A DNA stretch of 64,000 bases from Chaetoderma sp. LZ-2023a (taxonomy: Eukaryota; Mollusca; Caudofoveata; Chaetodermatida; Chaetodermatidae), in assembly GCA_034401795.1 (NCBI GenBank), contig CM067370.1, positions 55,367,380 through 55,431,379 of the forward strand, given 5' to 3'. Below are positions 44,990 through 55,925 of this stretch, piece after piece. Under the pieces are notes generated by a model. That model saw nothing but the letters and a program-made list of their open reading frames with translations. It was not told the origin of the DNA and searched no databases. Each line of letters opens with the position of its first letter. The stretch's first letter is position 1. Made by a program: the position numbers and the translations under genes.

Positions 44990-45240
44990 AATCTCTACCT
45001 GAAAGTAGTACAATAAATACGATAAATAATAGAGGGCCTAACACTGATCCTTGTGGCACTCCAATGTTGACAGACAAATGGTCAGACGTCTTTCCAGCAT
45101 CTGAAACATACTGCTTTCTATCTTCTAAATATGAAGACATCCGTTATAATGATTGATCTTCTAATTTGAAGATGGCAAGTTTTTGTAATAAAATATTGTG
45201 GTTTAACAGATCGAAAGCTTTCTTCAAATCATAAACAGTA
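44990..45240 (-). pseudogene. Non-LTR retrotransposon reverse transcriptase fragment
   Basis: On the minus strand one frame reads DLKKAFDLLNHNILLQKL (RT motif A region with its catalytic Asp), then [12 protein letters not shown] and [18 protein letters not shown] (motif B region, the strongest RT signature). One in-frame TAA interrupts it at 45144-45146. The [FY]xDD motif and all other domains are missing. CR1/L2/Jockey-like clades share these phrases, and I cannot place it further. Confidence 0.85.
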
Positions 45241-45269
45241 TCATCTAACCAGTGTCATCTAAACAGTAT

Positions 45270-46130
45270 CATCTAGGCGAACCACTGAACCAAGTTTGTT
45301 CAAGGGAAGTTGTTTCGCCAAATGCTTTGGCAGCCATCTTGGATGACCTAGTTTTCATGAAAACTAAAAAATTGCTGAACGGATCTGGCCAAGATTTTGG
45401 AGACATGATTAGGGACTAAGGGCTATTAACATTTCAAGGGAAGTTGATATACCAAAAAACATGACCATCGTGGGTAAATCGATATATAACGTGTTTGGTG
45501 ACCATATTGTATTTATTTATTTGATGGATTTTGAAGCCAAAATTTAATGTGTATAGGTTTTTAGGTATTCAGATTTCAAATTTGCCATTTTCGAAGATGT
45601 TGGATAAATGGTCTGGCGTCCATCTTGGATCTTCTTCCTGCCAAAAGCTCCCATACTAAAAAAAGCAATCAAAATTTTTAAATGTCTTCTCTAGAACCAA
45701 TGTGCCGATTTCAAGTATATTTGGCAGGAAGCATCCTTAGGCGCAGGAACATCCTTAGGCCATAGACATCCATGTTTGGCCAAACAAACTCGATCGGGCA
45801 ATTTGGCTGACGGACATCTTGGATTTTGGTCGACTTTTTGAAACGCATTTAAAATGTTCTTATTGAATCCGCTTGGTGGTCATTTCAAATCTTGTGAAAG
45901 GTCATCTAGGGCAACAGCTGATCAAGTTTGTTCAAGGCAACTTCATTAGCCTAAATACTTTAGCAGTGATCTTGGATGACCTAGGTTTCGTGAAAGCAAC
46001 TTCTACAGAACCGCTGAACAATATTTGCCTGAAATTTGTGAGATATGATTAGGGACTATTAAGAGCCATTGAAATTTGTTCACGGGAAGTTGATACGTAA
46101 AGAAACATGGCCACTGTGTTCTTGTTACAA
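45270..46130 (+). mobile_element. Family A element, end-less copy
   Basis: Starts in core sequence (GAACCAAGTTTGTTCAAGGG, GGCAGCCATCTTGGATGACC). It runs through one full ~620-bp unit (TTCAAGTATATTTGGCAGGAAG at about 45709) and ends near AAGAAACATGGCC, where it meets GTTCTTGTTACAA. That junction is also seen inside copy 1 at 15109-15150. A detached 3' phrase, AGCCCCTTGGGCCTTTTGTT, is at 46962-46982. Confidence 0.55.
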
Positions 46131-46289
46131 TTCTGGTCAACTCCTTAGGGTTCTTCTTATTAGGGCCCTGCAGCAGAAGGTACTGAATCCCTATAGTAAT
46201 GACAGCATCTGTCCGTCTGTTCATCCATCTGTCTACAATATCTCATAAACAGCATATCATATGGAACCACTTCAGATATTTTAAAGGGA

Positions 46290-46607
46290 TACTAATCCCA
46301 TATTAAATGTTGTATTACACAGATAGATTATGGTTTATAGATTCCATATCATTCATATCCTGTCACATTCCCTTATCTGTATCACAATTATCTGCTTTGT
46401 AATATTGCGTAAATGTTGAGCAATGATCGACACCATTTTATCTCCCCTAGCGATAGTGTGTGATGTCATGTAAGTGCCAATGCATTACATTCTTTATTAT
46501 GTAATACTCATCCAGTTGAATATTTTGAAACTAATTTGACTGGAATTTGTTGCTGCCTAACGATAGCAACAACTTCTGGTCAAATTAGTTTCAAAATATT
46601 CAACAGC
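46290..46607 (+). mobile_element. Dispersed repeat plus family H hairpin
   Basis: CCATATCATTCATATCCTGTC to GCATTACATTCTTTATTATG is the reverse complement of 1140-1330. It is followed by the H hairpin (GTTGAATATTTTGAAACT ... AGTTTCAAAATATTCAACAGC, 46515-46607). Element order is conserved between the two copies. Confidence 0.7.
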
Positions 46608-46989
46608 TTACCTGTATGATTGCTTTTATACCGCATTGCTGAACTATAGCTGGCACCACTATGACTAAGCGTATATATCAAGGCAGATACGCTAGGTTTT
46701 TTCTAATTGTTTGAAAAGTAAATCATGACAATCATCGTAAGGTGTAGAAACGTTCCAATATTTAGCTTTTAAATCCTGAATATCCTTCTTTAGCAGCATA
46801 ATAAAAAGCTTAGAATTACCTGCATAGGTTATGAGTGGCATAGTAGATCACCTGAATAGCTAAAACGTGGCTAACCCTTCTTCATAGAAATTAAATTGGT
46901 AAATTTTTCCAGTGGTCATCTCATTTTGTTCAGTTGTGCCATGGCCAATAATTCCAGCTGAAAGCCCCTTGGGCCTTTTGTTCCAGAAA
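46608..46989. other. No gene seen
   Basis: Only the detached family A 3' phrase at 46962-46982. Nothing else. Confidence 0.4.
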
Positions 46990-47510
46990 AAGTTGGAGCT
47001 AATTTCTCTTTAATGGATTGTATATATGGACATTTACCAATATAATTTATAATTTTAATATATTGTCAGGGCCATCACGCAGAATTTTCTTGTCCGGGAC
47101 AGATCTCGAAGAGTTTTGAACCTACACTCACAATTTTTTTCCAGAAGATGTGTTATGTATAGGCGAAGTGTCATCATTTCGGTTCGGCAAGATCTGCCCA
47201 TATTCGCCAGAGTTATCTCCCTTGAAAGCTTAAAATTTGTCAAAATTTTCTTGTTCTGGGCAGAGCTCGAACAGTTTTGAACCTACACTCACAATTTTGT
47301 ATTCATCAGATGTTTTATGGATAGACGAAGTGTCATAATTTGGTTTCGGCAAAATCCACCCATATTTGCCAGAGTTATCTTCCTTGAAAGATTAAAATTC
47401 ATCAAAATTGTCTTGTAATTGTAATGATCAATGCAGCTGTTAATACTTTCAAGATTTTTAGTGATGTCTTTGCAGTGAATTCCAAATGTGTACCTAATAG
47501 AAATCACTCC
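46990..47510 (+). repeat. Core array, family F
   Basis: TTTTGAACCTACACTCACAAT occurs at 47115 and 47276 (161-bp step). Conserved blocks between them are AGACGAAGTGTCAT, TTCGGCAA, CCATATTTGCCAGAGTTATC, CCTTGAAAG and TTTTCTTGTTC. The same unit is found at 55740-55925 and 61125-61535, all in this orientation. Confidence 0.7.
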
Positions 47511-48530
47511 CCCCCCCCCCTCCCCTTTCTTAGAGAATTATCAAAGACAAACTTCAGATAATTTAGCATTCCTCAAACAAGTATGCCTACGGGCGTATGT
47601 TGAGTTTCACTAAAACTCTTGTTTGTCATTGATTCAATGCATTTATTTATGCTGCATCGCTACCAAAATTCAAAATGTCTGTCACGGCTGTACCATGGTA
47701 TTGATAGCAGTCTAGATGCAATGATACAAATATTGAATATTCTGATGTATTCAACTCCATGTAACATGTGAGTGATCTGTTATTGTATCAGGTAATTTAA
47801 TTAGCGGATCCCTTGTGGGAGTTATTGTATAGGTTAGTATCTGTCTTATTAATAATTAGAGCTGTATTTATATCGGTTTGCAACTCTATTTTGCATAATT
47901 TCTGTTCGTTGCAAAGGGCAATGTAATTATTTCTTCCTGGAAATTCCAGTATCTGTGTGTATGCACAGGAAAATGGTTGAATATTAAAATGGTAATGCTG
48001 CTGTTGGGAACAGCTCCAACCAGTTAAATAATCTTCAAAGATTTTTTTAAAGCTTGTATAACTGGTCTGTAGGGTTTGAATGGGTAATTGATGTGCATCT
48101 GCAAAGCAGTTTTATTGTATATTTTGGTATTGATGCTGCTGTGAAATCATACTGAAGGAAATAAAATAACGGAAGCATGTAGCGTTAACACAGTTACAGT
48201 TTTGTATAGATCCTCCAGTGTCGCATGATAATCCCAGTGGACAGCCCTGTGATCAGGTGGTAATTGTACCAGAGCCAACTACACTCTCTCTCACCATGTC
48301 AGACTCATATGTGTTGAATAAAATATGAGATCGTATATAACGTTAGTAGTCTTTATATTCTTGTATAGTGGTCATAGTTATCTTGTCACATATCAAACTA
48401 GTGTTAATATTGTTTCGATGTATAGTCCACTTGTTCTGCCAGTCATCAAAAAATTAAGCATAGGGACTGATTTTTATACAGCTGTAATGTCATTGTGCTA
48501 TTTTGTAGTGCCAATGCCAATGTGGGAGCA
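47511..48530. other. No gene seen
   Basis: A C run is at 47510-47523. No supported gene, and the frame at 48325-48552 has no recognisable domain. Confidence 0.4.
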
Positions 48531-48550
48531 ACAACAGTGGCAGCAGCAGT

Positions 48551-48630
<80 letters not shown>

Positions 48631-48632
48631 AG
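48531..48632 (+). repeat. (CAG/TAG)n microsatellite
   Basis: CAGCAG units pass into a long (TAG)n tract from about 48565 to 48628. The poly-Thr, poly-Leu and poly-Tyr frames on the minus strand are its translations. Confidence 0.88.
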
Positions 48633-48836
48633 GCGGTGGCGGTGGCACAGTAGTTTGTGTAGTTGTAGTACAAGCAGTATCAGTAGCAGCGCTGCAACAG
48701 TTAGCACTGTGTATGAATAGCTGTCTGTCAATCAGTCTCTTTGTCAGTACATGAATGTGCACATGCAAATTAAACCTACCACCCGGATGTCAGAATTTTA
48801 AAATTAAATTAAATTAAAAGATGATCTTTTGTTCAT

Positions 48837-48909
48837 TTTTCAACAAATTTGGTGGAAGATGTTGCTGTCACAGACAGCAGCATCGTCCACCAAAATTGTT
48901 GAAAACTGC
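48837..48909. repeat. Hairpin, H2 subtype
   Basis: TTTTCAACAAATTTGGTGGA and TCCACCAAAATTGTTGAAAA are near-perfect complements. They are separated by GATGTTGCTGTCACAGACAGC. Similar hairpins are at 61620-61710 and 9625-9690. Confidence 0.7.
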
Positions 48910-49619
48910 ACACAACTTTGTTTGTTATTGACACAATAAAAGACAGAATATTGACATCAAAGTGCTACATGTTAAAGGAAAAGGGAACTATCATTTGATG
49001 TTTATTGGTAATTTCATACAATATTAAATAATATTATGCTACCACCAGTTATAAACGGAAATGAATCGGACTAAATTGAGAAAAAGCATTTACTAGCTCT
49101 AGTAGTACTTAACTTGGAACCAATAAGTGACGCTGTTGACCCTTCACGCGCTGTCGTGTGTCAATTTTGTGTGCAGGTATTGCATACCTGACTATAACAA
49201 AAGCAGACCTAAATATAGTTTCATAAGCAGTCAGAATAGTATTCTCGATAGCCGCTGATATAGAGCGATTATCTCGCTAGTGTGATCAGTTTGAAAACAA
49301 TACAATTGAAAGGCACTGTTTTTGGTGGAAGCAACGAGTTTCAGTCAAAATGTTTTCAAAATACACTACTGGTTCTGGATACCTATTGAATATTTTGAGT
49401 GTCACTGAAAGTAGTTCCTGTCACTAGAAACAACAGCTTTCAGTGACATTGGTTTGAAGTTAATCCACATTTTACTTGTATGACATAGCGGCTAATAACA
49501 AATTATATGACATCTGCAGAGGATATTATTTATTCCCTCGGCACACACCAGAGCGCAAAGGCCCAGCTGCGTCACTAATTGTTTCCCGCCCGACTGACAT
49601 AAATAATACTGCTGCTTTT
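48910..49619. other. Two decayed hairpins, no gene
   Basis: 49300-49365 (TTGAAAACAATACAATTGAAAG ... GTCAAAATGTTTTCAAAAT) and 49386-49470 (TTGAATATTTTGAGTGTCAC ... TTTCAGTGACATTGG) are imperfect H-like hairpins. Nothing else is seen. Confidence 0.45.
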
Positions 49620-51161
49620 TTCAAATTGATCTGTCGAATCGCATCTCCTTAAAGGTTTGACCGACTTTCAACCAAATTTGGCTGGAAGGATCCTTTGGTG
49701 GTAAGCTCCAGATTTCTATTAAAAATTTTAATTGGTTAATTTTTTCTGGCAGCCATCTTGGATTTTCCAAAAATTATCTAGAAACCCTTTAAAACGCTAT
49801 ATTAATGTCCGAATATCGATGAAACTTGGGTGGAATAATTCTGTGGTCATTCGCTTCAGCACTTTTAACAAGAATTTTGACTGGTCAATTTTTACAGTGG
49901 CCATCTTGGACTTTCAGAAAATTGATGGAATGCTTCAGAATTTGTTGACAGAATCTTTATTAGATACTTTTTCTGCAGCTGTCTTGTATTTTCCGAAAAT
50001 TAGTGGGAAACATATTTAGACCGCTACTCCTCATTAACTGCATGGGCAATTTCAAGCAGAATTGGCTGAAAGGATACTGAGGTGGTAGGTTTCCGAACTT
50101 GAGTACAGAATATTGATTAGTTAATTTTTCCTGTGGCCATCTTGGATTTTCTGAAAGTGTCTGCAAATCAGTTAAAAGCCTATTCCTCATTAACCACTTG
50201 GCCGATTTCAAGCAAACTCGCTTAGAAGGACCCTTGAGTGGTATGCTTTAGAATTTGTAGAGAAAATTTTTATTGGTTAATTTTTTCTGCAGATATCTTG
50301 AATTTTCCGAAAAATAACGGGAAATCATTTAGAACGCTACTCCTCATCAACTGCTTGAGCAATTTCAACCAGAATTGGCTGGAAAGATACTAGGCTGGTA
50401 GGCTTCAGAAATTGTATACAGAATTTTGATTTACTAAAAATGGCGGGAAATCGTTTAAAAAGCTACTCTTCATTAACTGCTCTGGCAATTTCAAGCACAC
50501 ATGGTTGCAAGTGTACTAGGCTGGCTGGAAGGACCCTAACATGGTTCAGAATGTGTATACAGCATTCTGATTAGTCAATTTTTCCTGTGGCTATCTTGGA
50601 TTTTCTGAAAATTTTGGCAAATTCGTTAACAGGCTACTACTCATTAACCGCTTGGCTGATTTCAACCAAACTCAGCTGGAAGGACCCTAGCCTGAGATGC
50701 TTCAGAACTTGTATACATAATTTTGACTGCTTGATTTTTTTTTTTGTGGCCATCTTGGATTTTCGGAAAAATGGGCATTCGTTTAAAATGCTACTCTTCA
50801 TTAACCGCTTGGGAAATTTTAGCCGAATTTGGCTAGAAGAATCCTATTGTTGTAGCCTCTTGAAATTCTATTCAGAATTTTGATAAGTCAATGTTTTAGC
50901 AGCCATCTTTGATTTTCTGAAAATATTCCGGAACCCGTGATATAAAACGGTACTCCTTAATCAATGACCTGATTTCAACAAAACTTGAGTGGAATGATCC
51001 TATGATGGTGGGCTTCAACATATCAAACACGAATCTTGATTGGCCAATTTATTTTGCGGCCATCTTGGATTTTCTGAAAATTATCCATCATGTCTATTTC
51101 AATGCAAATGGGTCAAATGCTAATGATCCAGGTGAGCGTCACAGGCTCTTGAGTCTCTTGT
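49620..51161 (+). mobile_element. Family A element with simple ~155-bp core array
   Basis: CCATCTTGGATTTTC or a close variant recurs near 49753, 49901, 50137, 50288, 50590, 50750, 50901 and 51059. Most steps are 148-160 bp or multiples. Between them: ACTCCTCATTAACC, TTGGCCGATTTCAA, GGCTGGAAGGACCCTA and CAGAATTTTGATT. The 3' end is CCAGGTGAGC, then ACAGGCTCTTGAGTCT and CTTGTAA. The 5' hairpin is not found. Same monomer as the 16640-17870 array. Confidence 0.72.
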
Positions 51162-51502
51162 AATTTACTCATGGTTAGAGGTTAATTATTATATAAAATT
51201 ATCATTCAACAGCATTTGCTATTTCCCTGGTCCTTTCCTGTAACACTTTCAAGTTGAAAGAAAAGTTACAAAAGATGCTTTGCATTGTAAGAGATTATCT
51301 GTTGAATATCTTTTGTTTACAAGTTGTGTCTGAAAGATGTTGCTGCCTATAACAGTAAAGGCTTCCAGTTAAGTTATTTCCAAAATTGTTTAATATCTAA
51401 CCTGTATGCCTTCATTGAAATTGAAATTTTGGCATTGCAGTGCTCAAAAGGATAAGCTTCTATACATGCTCTAGTCAAACAATGTGCAGTGATCTATTGC
51501 AC
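51162..51502. other. Decayed H hairpin, no gene
   Basis: 51300-51400 keeps GTTGAATATC and TTAAGTTATTTCCAAAATTG with CTAACCTGTATGCC, a strongly mutated family H copy. Nothing else. Confidence 0.4.
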
Positions 51503-51713
51503 AACATATTTCTTAGTTGTTAAATATCCTAGCCAGTTCCATAGTAACAATTTAACTAACCAATATGTTAGCACTAATTAATTAATGTTAAATTAATTAA
51601 TTAATTAATTATATAACATATTAGTTAATTAATTAATTAATTTAACATGTTAGTTAATTAAATGGTTACTATGGAACTGGCTAGGTTAATTAACAACTAA
51701 TAAATATGTTTTG
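51503..51713. repeat. 211-bp imperfect palindrome
   Basis: CCTAGCCAGTTCCATAGTAAC (51528 on) is complementary to GTTACTATGGAACTGGCTAGG (ending 51685). Pairing extends outward (TTAGTTGTTAAATA with TTAATTAACAACTAA) and inward through TTAA/TTAATTAA repeats. It sits 335 bp upstream of the VWA gene start and does not match families T or H. Confidence 0.78.
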
Positions 51714-51770
51714 TAATAACTAATAACATTATAAATATAATAATATAAATAATTAATATGTTAACTAGGT

Positions 51771-51790
51771 TTGTGTGTTCTGTTTTTCAG
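51771..51790 (+). promoter_or_regulatory. Possible 5'UTR splice acceptor
   Basis: TTGTGTGTTCTGTTTTTCAG is a strong pyrimidine tract plus AG, 257 bp upstream of the VWA gene ATG. A 5'UTR intron is an inference. Confidence 0.35.
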
Positions 51791-52047
51791 ATTAATTGTC
51801 TTCATTGATATGAAGATATTTGCTGAGATGGATTACCTGCATTGTCCTGCAGATCGTTTACAAGAACCAGTGACGCTCCAATTGTGTGACATTTAGCTGA
51901 AGATGGAATTCTATTCCACGCGATGTACAATACTGCATTCCAATAATTACACAGGTGATTCATTATCCCACAATCAGTTTGATTTATGATCTTTTTAACG
52001 TTCAAAATAAACACAATTTTATCACTTAGATGGAGATGTACTGATCC

Positions 52048-53055
52048 ATGATGATTGACCTGGTGTTTTATGTAACTGCCGTAATTGCTGGTCTTTTATT
52101 GTTATTCTTCTTCCAAACGAAGGAGGAGTCTGCTAACTCTTGTTCATCTCAAGAACCAGGAACGCCAAGTAAAACATGTTTTAATGATCAGCCTTCAATT
52201 CTTACTCTGCTAGGATTGCATGACAGCAGTTCTAATCGATTCTACGCATTTGAGGATCATTTCAAGAGCTTTAAGGAGGTGAGTCGAGCTTGTCAACGAG
52301 CCGGCCTCGAGAAATGTCAGCTAATAATTGGTGTGGATTTCACTGCAAGCAATGAGTGGCAAGGTCGAAAGTCATTCAATGGACAGAACCTTCATAAAGT
52401 GGTTTCAGGAAGAATTTTAAATCCTTATCAGAAGGTTATTTCCATCATTGGTGAAACATTGGAACCATTCGATTCAGATCATTTGATTCCTGCATATGGT
52501 TTTGGTGATACTCAAACATTAGGTCATAGTGTTTTCCCATTTAACAGTGATGATAAGCCTCTGCTGGGATTTACAGATGTCTTAGAGAAATATAACAAGA
52601 TAGCCACTGATGTAGTGCTTAGTGGACCTACAAACTTTGCCCCATTGATTTATAAAGCAATAGAAATCGTTAAATCTAGAAAATCTTATCACATTCTAAT
52701 AATAATTGCAGATGGACAAGTGACTGAAGAACAACCTACAATCAATGCCATAGTGAAAGCATCGAGTTATCCACTAAGCATTATCGTGGTTGGAGTTGGT
52801 GATGGACCATGGGATACTATGGAGGAATTTGATAATGAGTTACCGAGACGAAAGTTTGACAATTTCCAGTTTGTAAATTATCACCATACAACAAGCAAAG
52901 CTAAACACCCAGATACAGCCTTTGCATTGCATGCTCTCATGGAAATACCGGACCAGTACAAGACTATTAAGATTTTAGGATATTTAGACATTGATGCATG
53001 TATTGAAGATGATATGCAGAATGGCATTGATCACACAATGCTTACGATGAGTTGA
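52048..53055 (+). CDS. Copine/RGLG-type VWA domain protein with N-terminal membrane segment
   Basis: Single open frame of 335 codons. A TGA at 52042-52044, in frame two codons before the ATG, fixes this as the first possible start. Residues 3-22 are strongly hydrophobic (LVFYVTAVIAGLLLLFFF), a signal anchor or transmembrane helix. Residues ~70-305 are a von Willebrand A fold of the copine/RGLG type: LIIGVDFTASNEW, NPYQKVISIIGETL, YGFGD, LSGPTNFAP, YHILIIIADGQVT and VGVGDGPWDTMEEFD, then FDNFQFVNY and FALHALMEIPDQY. The metal-binding MIDAS is complete: D97-x-T99-x-S101, T195 and D222. Copines carry two C2 domains before this fold, and RGLG ligases carry a RING after it. This protein has neither. 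Copine genes normally have many exons, so an uninterrupted frame suggests a retrocopy that stayed open or an intronless lineage-specific gene. Its ligand and role are unknown. It may act as a membrane-tethered, divalent-cation-dependent adaptor. Confidence 0.88.
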   Translation: MMIDLVFYVTAVIAGLLLLFFFQTKEESANSCSSQEPGTPSKTCFNDQPSILTLLGLHDSSSNRFYAFEDHFKSFKEVSRACQRAGLEKCQLIIGVDFTASNEWQGRKSFNGQNLHKVVSGRILNPYQKVISIIGETLEPFDSDHLIPAYGFGDTQTLGHSVFPFNSDDKPLLGFTDVLEKYNKIATDVVLSGPTNFAPLIYKAIEIVKSRKSYHILIIIADGQVTEEQPTINAIVKASSYPLSIIVVGVGDGPWDTMEEFDNELPRRKFDNFQFVNYHHTTSKAKHPDTAFALHALMEIPDQYKTIKILGYLDIDACIEDDMQNGIDHTMLTMS

Positions 53056-53151
53056 AACTATGCTAAGATTTTATTTTGAAATAATGTTTTTCCATGTTTT
53101 TTTCTATATTTAAGCTCAATTGTTATGCGTTAGATCTGATATTATAATAAC

Positions 53152-53337
53152 TTAGCCATTTAATGGTGAAGCCAGTTAGAACCAGCTTCTGACGTGGTCT
53201 TGAGGAAGGACAACTTACAGGCCAAGAGAGGACTATATCTGATTAATTTTCCAAAATACTCTTCTCTTGGCCTGCAAATCGACATTCACTAAAGCAAAAA
53301 TTTTAATTTTCATAAATCTTGACCATTAAAGTGTTAA
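53152..53337. mobile_element. Family T MITE downstream of the VWA gene
   Basis: TTAGCCATTTAATGG and CCATTAAAGTGTTAA are the ends. The interior is shortened (no central stem). It begins 97 bp after the VWA stop codon, so it may lie in the transcript's 3' UTR. Confidence 0.65.
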
Positions 53338-53390
53338 TAACTTTACCAAGTAAATGCAAACATTGGGCCTATTTGGATGGAATAGAGAGG

Positions 53391-53470
53391 CGGCATGGTG
53401 TATTGGCTAGCATTCAGGACTACTTAAACAGAGAATCCAGTTCACGCCTGAGCTACGCGCTATCTCACCA
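53391..53470 (+). mobile_element. Possible tRNA-derived SINE head
   Basis: GCGGCATGGTGTATTGGCTAG, CATTCAGGACT and GAATCCAGTTCACGCCTGAG have the spacing and wording of a degraded tRNA-like A box (TGGTGTATTGG) and B box (AGTTCACGCC). It cannot form a proper tRNA. The 3' part of a SINE is not identified. Confidence 0.35.
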
Positions 53471-53756
53471 CCATTCGAAATATGGGCCCATGAGTATAAA
53501 TTGGTACTAGTATAAAAACTCTTAGCCGTAATGTCATAATACACTGGACTAAAAACTAGCCTAGATATTGTGTGAATGGGACCTGGAATCAGACAACTCA
53601 ATAGACGCTAACCAAACCAATAACTTCTTCTATTTGAATGGATGTTTTGTGGAGCATTTAGTAATCCCTGCTCACACCACTGACATACACAGTGTATAGG
53701 AACTGCTTCATGAAGATTATCTAGATGAAGCTTAACAGGGTCGAAATCTACCATGT

Positions 53757-53993
53757 TTAACCCTTCAACACTCATATCAGTCAAAAACGGCTTCTGCAAT
53801 GGTCTTGAGAAATGTCCATTTGTAGATCAACAGAAAACTATTTTTGAAAATTTACCACTGGAATGACTAGCTCGATAACCAAGCCAGTCATTCCTGTAGT
53901 AAATTCTCAAAAATTGTCTTCTCTTGGTCTGCAAATGGACATTTTCTGTGAGAAAATTGAAATTTTCTTGAACAATTTCAAGTGTTAACGGGT
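53757..53993. mobile_element. Family T MITE
   Basis: Left TTAACCCTTCAACACTC; right AAGTGTTAACGGG without the last TTAA. The central stem TACCACTGGAATGACTAGCT pairs with AGCCAGTCATTCCTGTAGTA. Confidence 0.78.
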
Positions 53994-54110
53994 CTCTTAA
54001 ATTCACGCAAAGTTGTCGTTCATCCATTCGAATAGTAAATGTACTTCATGCATCACAAAAATTACAATCTGAATAAGTCTACTACCTTTATTTAGTCATA
54101 CTACCTTTAA

Positions 54111-54336
54111 ATAGCCCTTTAACCCTCCAATTTGATCATGAAAATTTCAATTTTCTCAGAAAATGTCCATTTGCAGACCAGGAGAATACTATTCTTGAAA
54201 ATTTATCACTGGAATGACTGTCTGGGTACATCACAGTGGTCAATTTTCAAAAATAGTATTCTCCTGGTTTGAAAATGGGCATTTCTCAAGACCACTGTGG
54301 AAGGTTTTTTTGACTGATATGAGTGTTAAAGGGTTA
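54111..54336. mobile_element. Family T MITE
   Basis: Right end GTGTTAAAGGGTTAA intact, left ATAGCCCTTTAACCC. ATGTCCATTTGCAGACCAGG pairs with CCTGGTTTGAAAATGGGCAT. The stem centre is shortened to CTGTCTGGGTACATCACAG. Confidence 0.75.
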
Positions 54337-54621
54337 AAGACGTACGTGACTGAATATCTGAAAGACTAACAAATGTGACACTATCAAAGACAAACCAAAT
54401 TTAGACGGGTAACTCCTGCCAGCTCTCTGTATTGGTTGGGCAAAGTTCTCCATATCGAACAGGTATGCAGTCATGCTCGTATGTTTTCATAAACTCTGCC
54501 TTATAATATGTGTGTAGTGCATGTTGCCATACTCAATGCCATATTTGATCTACTCTGGAAGATGAGCATGACATAATTAGATATTGTTATGCCATGCATA
54601 CATTCTTAGATCATTGTCTCA

Positions 54622-54998
54622 TTAACCCTTTGACTCTCAAATTTGGTTGAGAAAATTTAAATTTAAATTGTCTCATAGAAAATGTCCATTTGCAGACCAA
54701 TGGAAGAGTATTTTTTTTAATTTAGCGCTGGAATGATAAAATTTAAAAAATAGCCTTCTCTTGGGCTGCAGAGAGACATTTATCAAGACTGCTGCAGAAG
54801 TAATTTAGAGGAATGGCCATTTTTAAGGCAAGATTTAAAAAAAAAATTTACCACTGGACTGCTTGGCTCGGTAAATGAGCCAGTCAGTCCAGTGGTAACT
54901 TTCAAAAGTTGCCTTTCAGTTTTCTTTTAGCATACAAATGGACATTCACAAAGTAAATACTTAAATTTTCTTGACAAATCTTGACCATTAAAGGGTTA
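54622..54998. mobile_element. Composite of two family T MITEs
   Basis: TTAACCCTTTGACTC opens and CCATTAAAGGGTTAA closes a 377-bp stretch. It holds two T bodies: a first without its stem (to about 54815) and a second with the stem ACCACTGGACTGCTTGGCTC/GAGCCAGTCAGTCCAGTGGT. One T probably inserted into or recombined with another. Confidence 0.7.
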
Positions 54999-55198
54999 AG
55001 CAAAACATGCTGTAGCAATTCACCTTTCCAGAGTACCCACCCATCATATGACATCATAATGAACTGCGTGATGTGTAGAATGACATCATAATGAATGATG
55101 TCATGAATGACGTCGATAAGTACGTCACGAACGCATATTTGAAGACGGTCTATGCGTTGGTGTACAAATTGTTTGCTTTTATTATTTAATTAGTATTC

Positions 55199-55415
55199 TG
55201 TTGAATATTTTGAAACTAATTTGACTGGGCGCTGTTGCTGCCATAGGCAGCAACAGCACCCAGTCAAATTAGTTACAAAATATTCAACAGCTTCCCTGTA
55301 TAGTTTTCAGGAAATTGATAGCTAGTGCATTTGGGGATCGATCAATCCCAACACGGCGAGGTGTGGGTGGAGCTTAGCTAGTGATGGGCGGGGCATAGCT
55401 AAATATGGAAAGGTC
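55199..55415 (+). mobile_element. Family H hairpin with S flank, best copy
   Basis: CTGTTGAATATTTTGAAACT to AGTTACAAAATATTCAACAG gives arms of over 40 bp. The centre GGCGCTGTTGCTGCC/GGCAGCAACAGCACC also pairs (55199-55291). It continues with CTGTATAGTTTTCAGGAAAT, GGGATCGATCAATCCCAAC, GGTGGAGCTTAGCTAG and GGGCATAGCTAAA. Confidence 0.82.
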
Positions 55416-55629
55416 CATTTTGTCACTCCACTGCTGAAATATAAGGCCATGATGAGTATTGATCTTTTTGACAAATTGTCTGATTGACCAGCAGGAACCA
55501 TCTGGTGTTATTTGCTGGATTCTCTACTTCATTGTTCAAATGAAGCAGTGTGGACTTTCAGAGCAGAGTTACAGACCTTTAGTTCAGAATGATCTATAGC
55601 ATGTTGACATTGATTCTTAAGCCTGTAGT

Positions 55630-55925
55630 CGTCAACAGTGTTCAAGAAATGAAAAATATTTGCTTTTTATATGCTTATCATAAGACAGGTCATATTATAT
55701 GATAGCGCGTGGGGTCTGTCTGTCAGTCTGTTAGCAAATTCGTATCTGGGATTGATCTCATGCATTTGAATTTTGTTCAGTAGATATATTAGGTTAATAC
55801 CTGCCATGATTTCGTTTCGTCGCGATCGGTCCAAACTTGTGAGAGTTATCCTTCCTGAAAAGCTTAAATATGTCAAAAATTTCTTGTCCATGCCAAATCT
55901 CAATGAGTTTAAACTTACATCGGAA
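55630..55925 (+). repeat. Family F core fragment
   Basis: A 5' tract GTCTGTCTGTCAGTCTG (55716 on) is followed by one F unit: GAATTTTGTTCAGTAGATAT, CATGATTTCGTTTCG, GAGAGTTATCCTTCCTGAAA and TTTCTTGTCC. Confidence 0.6.

Noticed and set aside
48446-48768. Three overlapping minus-strand frames rich in Thr, Leu and Tyr
   Set aside because: All derive from the (CAG/TAG)n microsatellite at 48531-48632.
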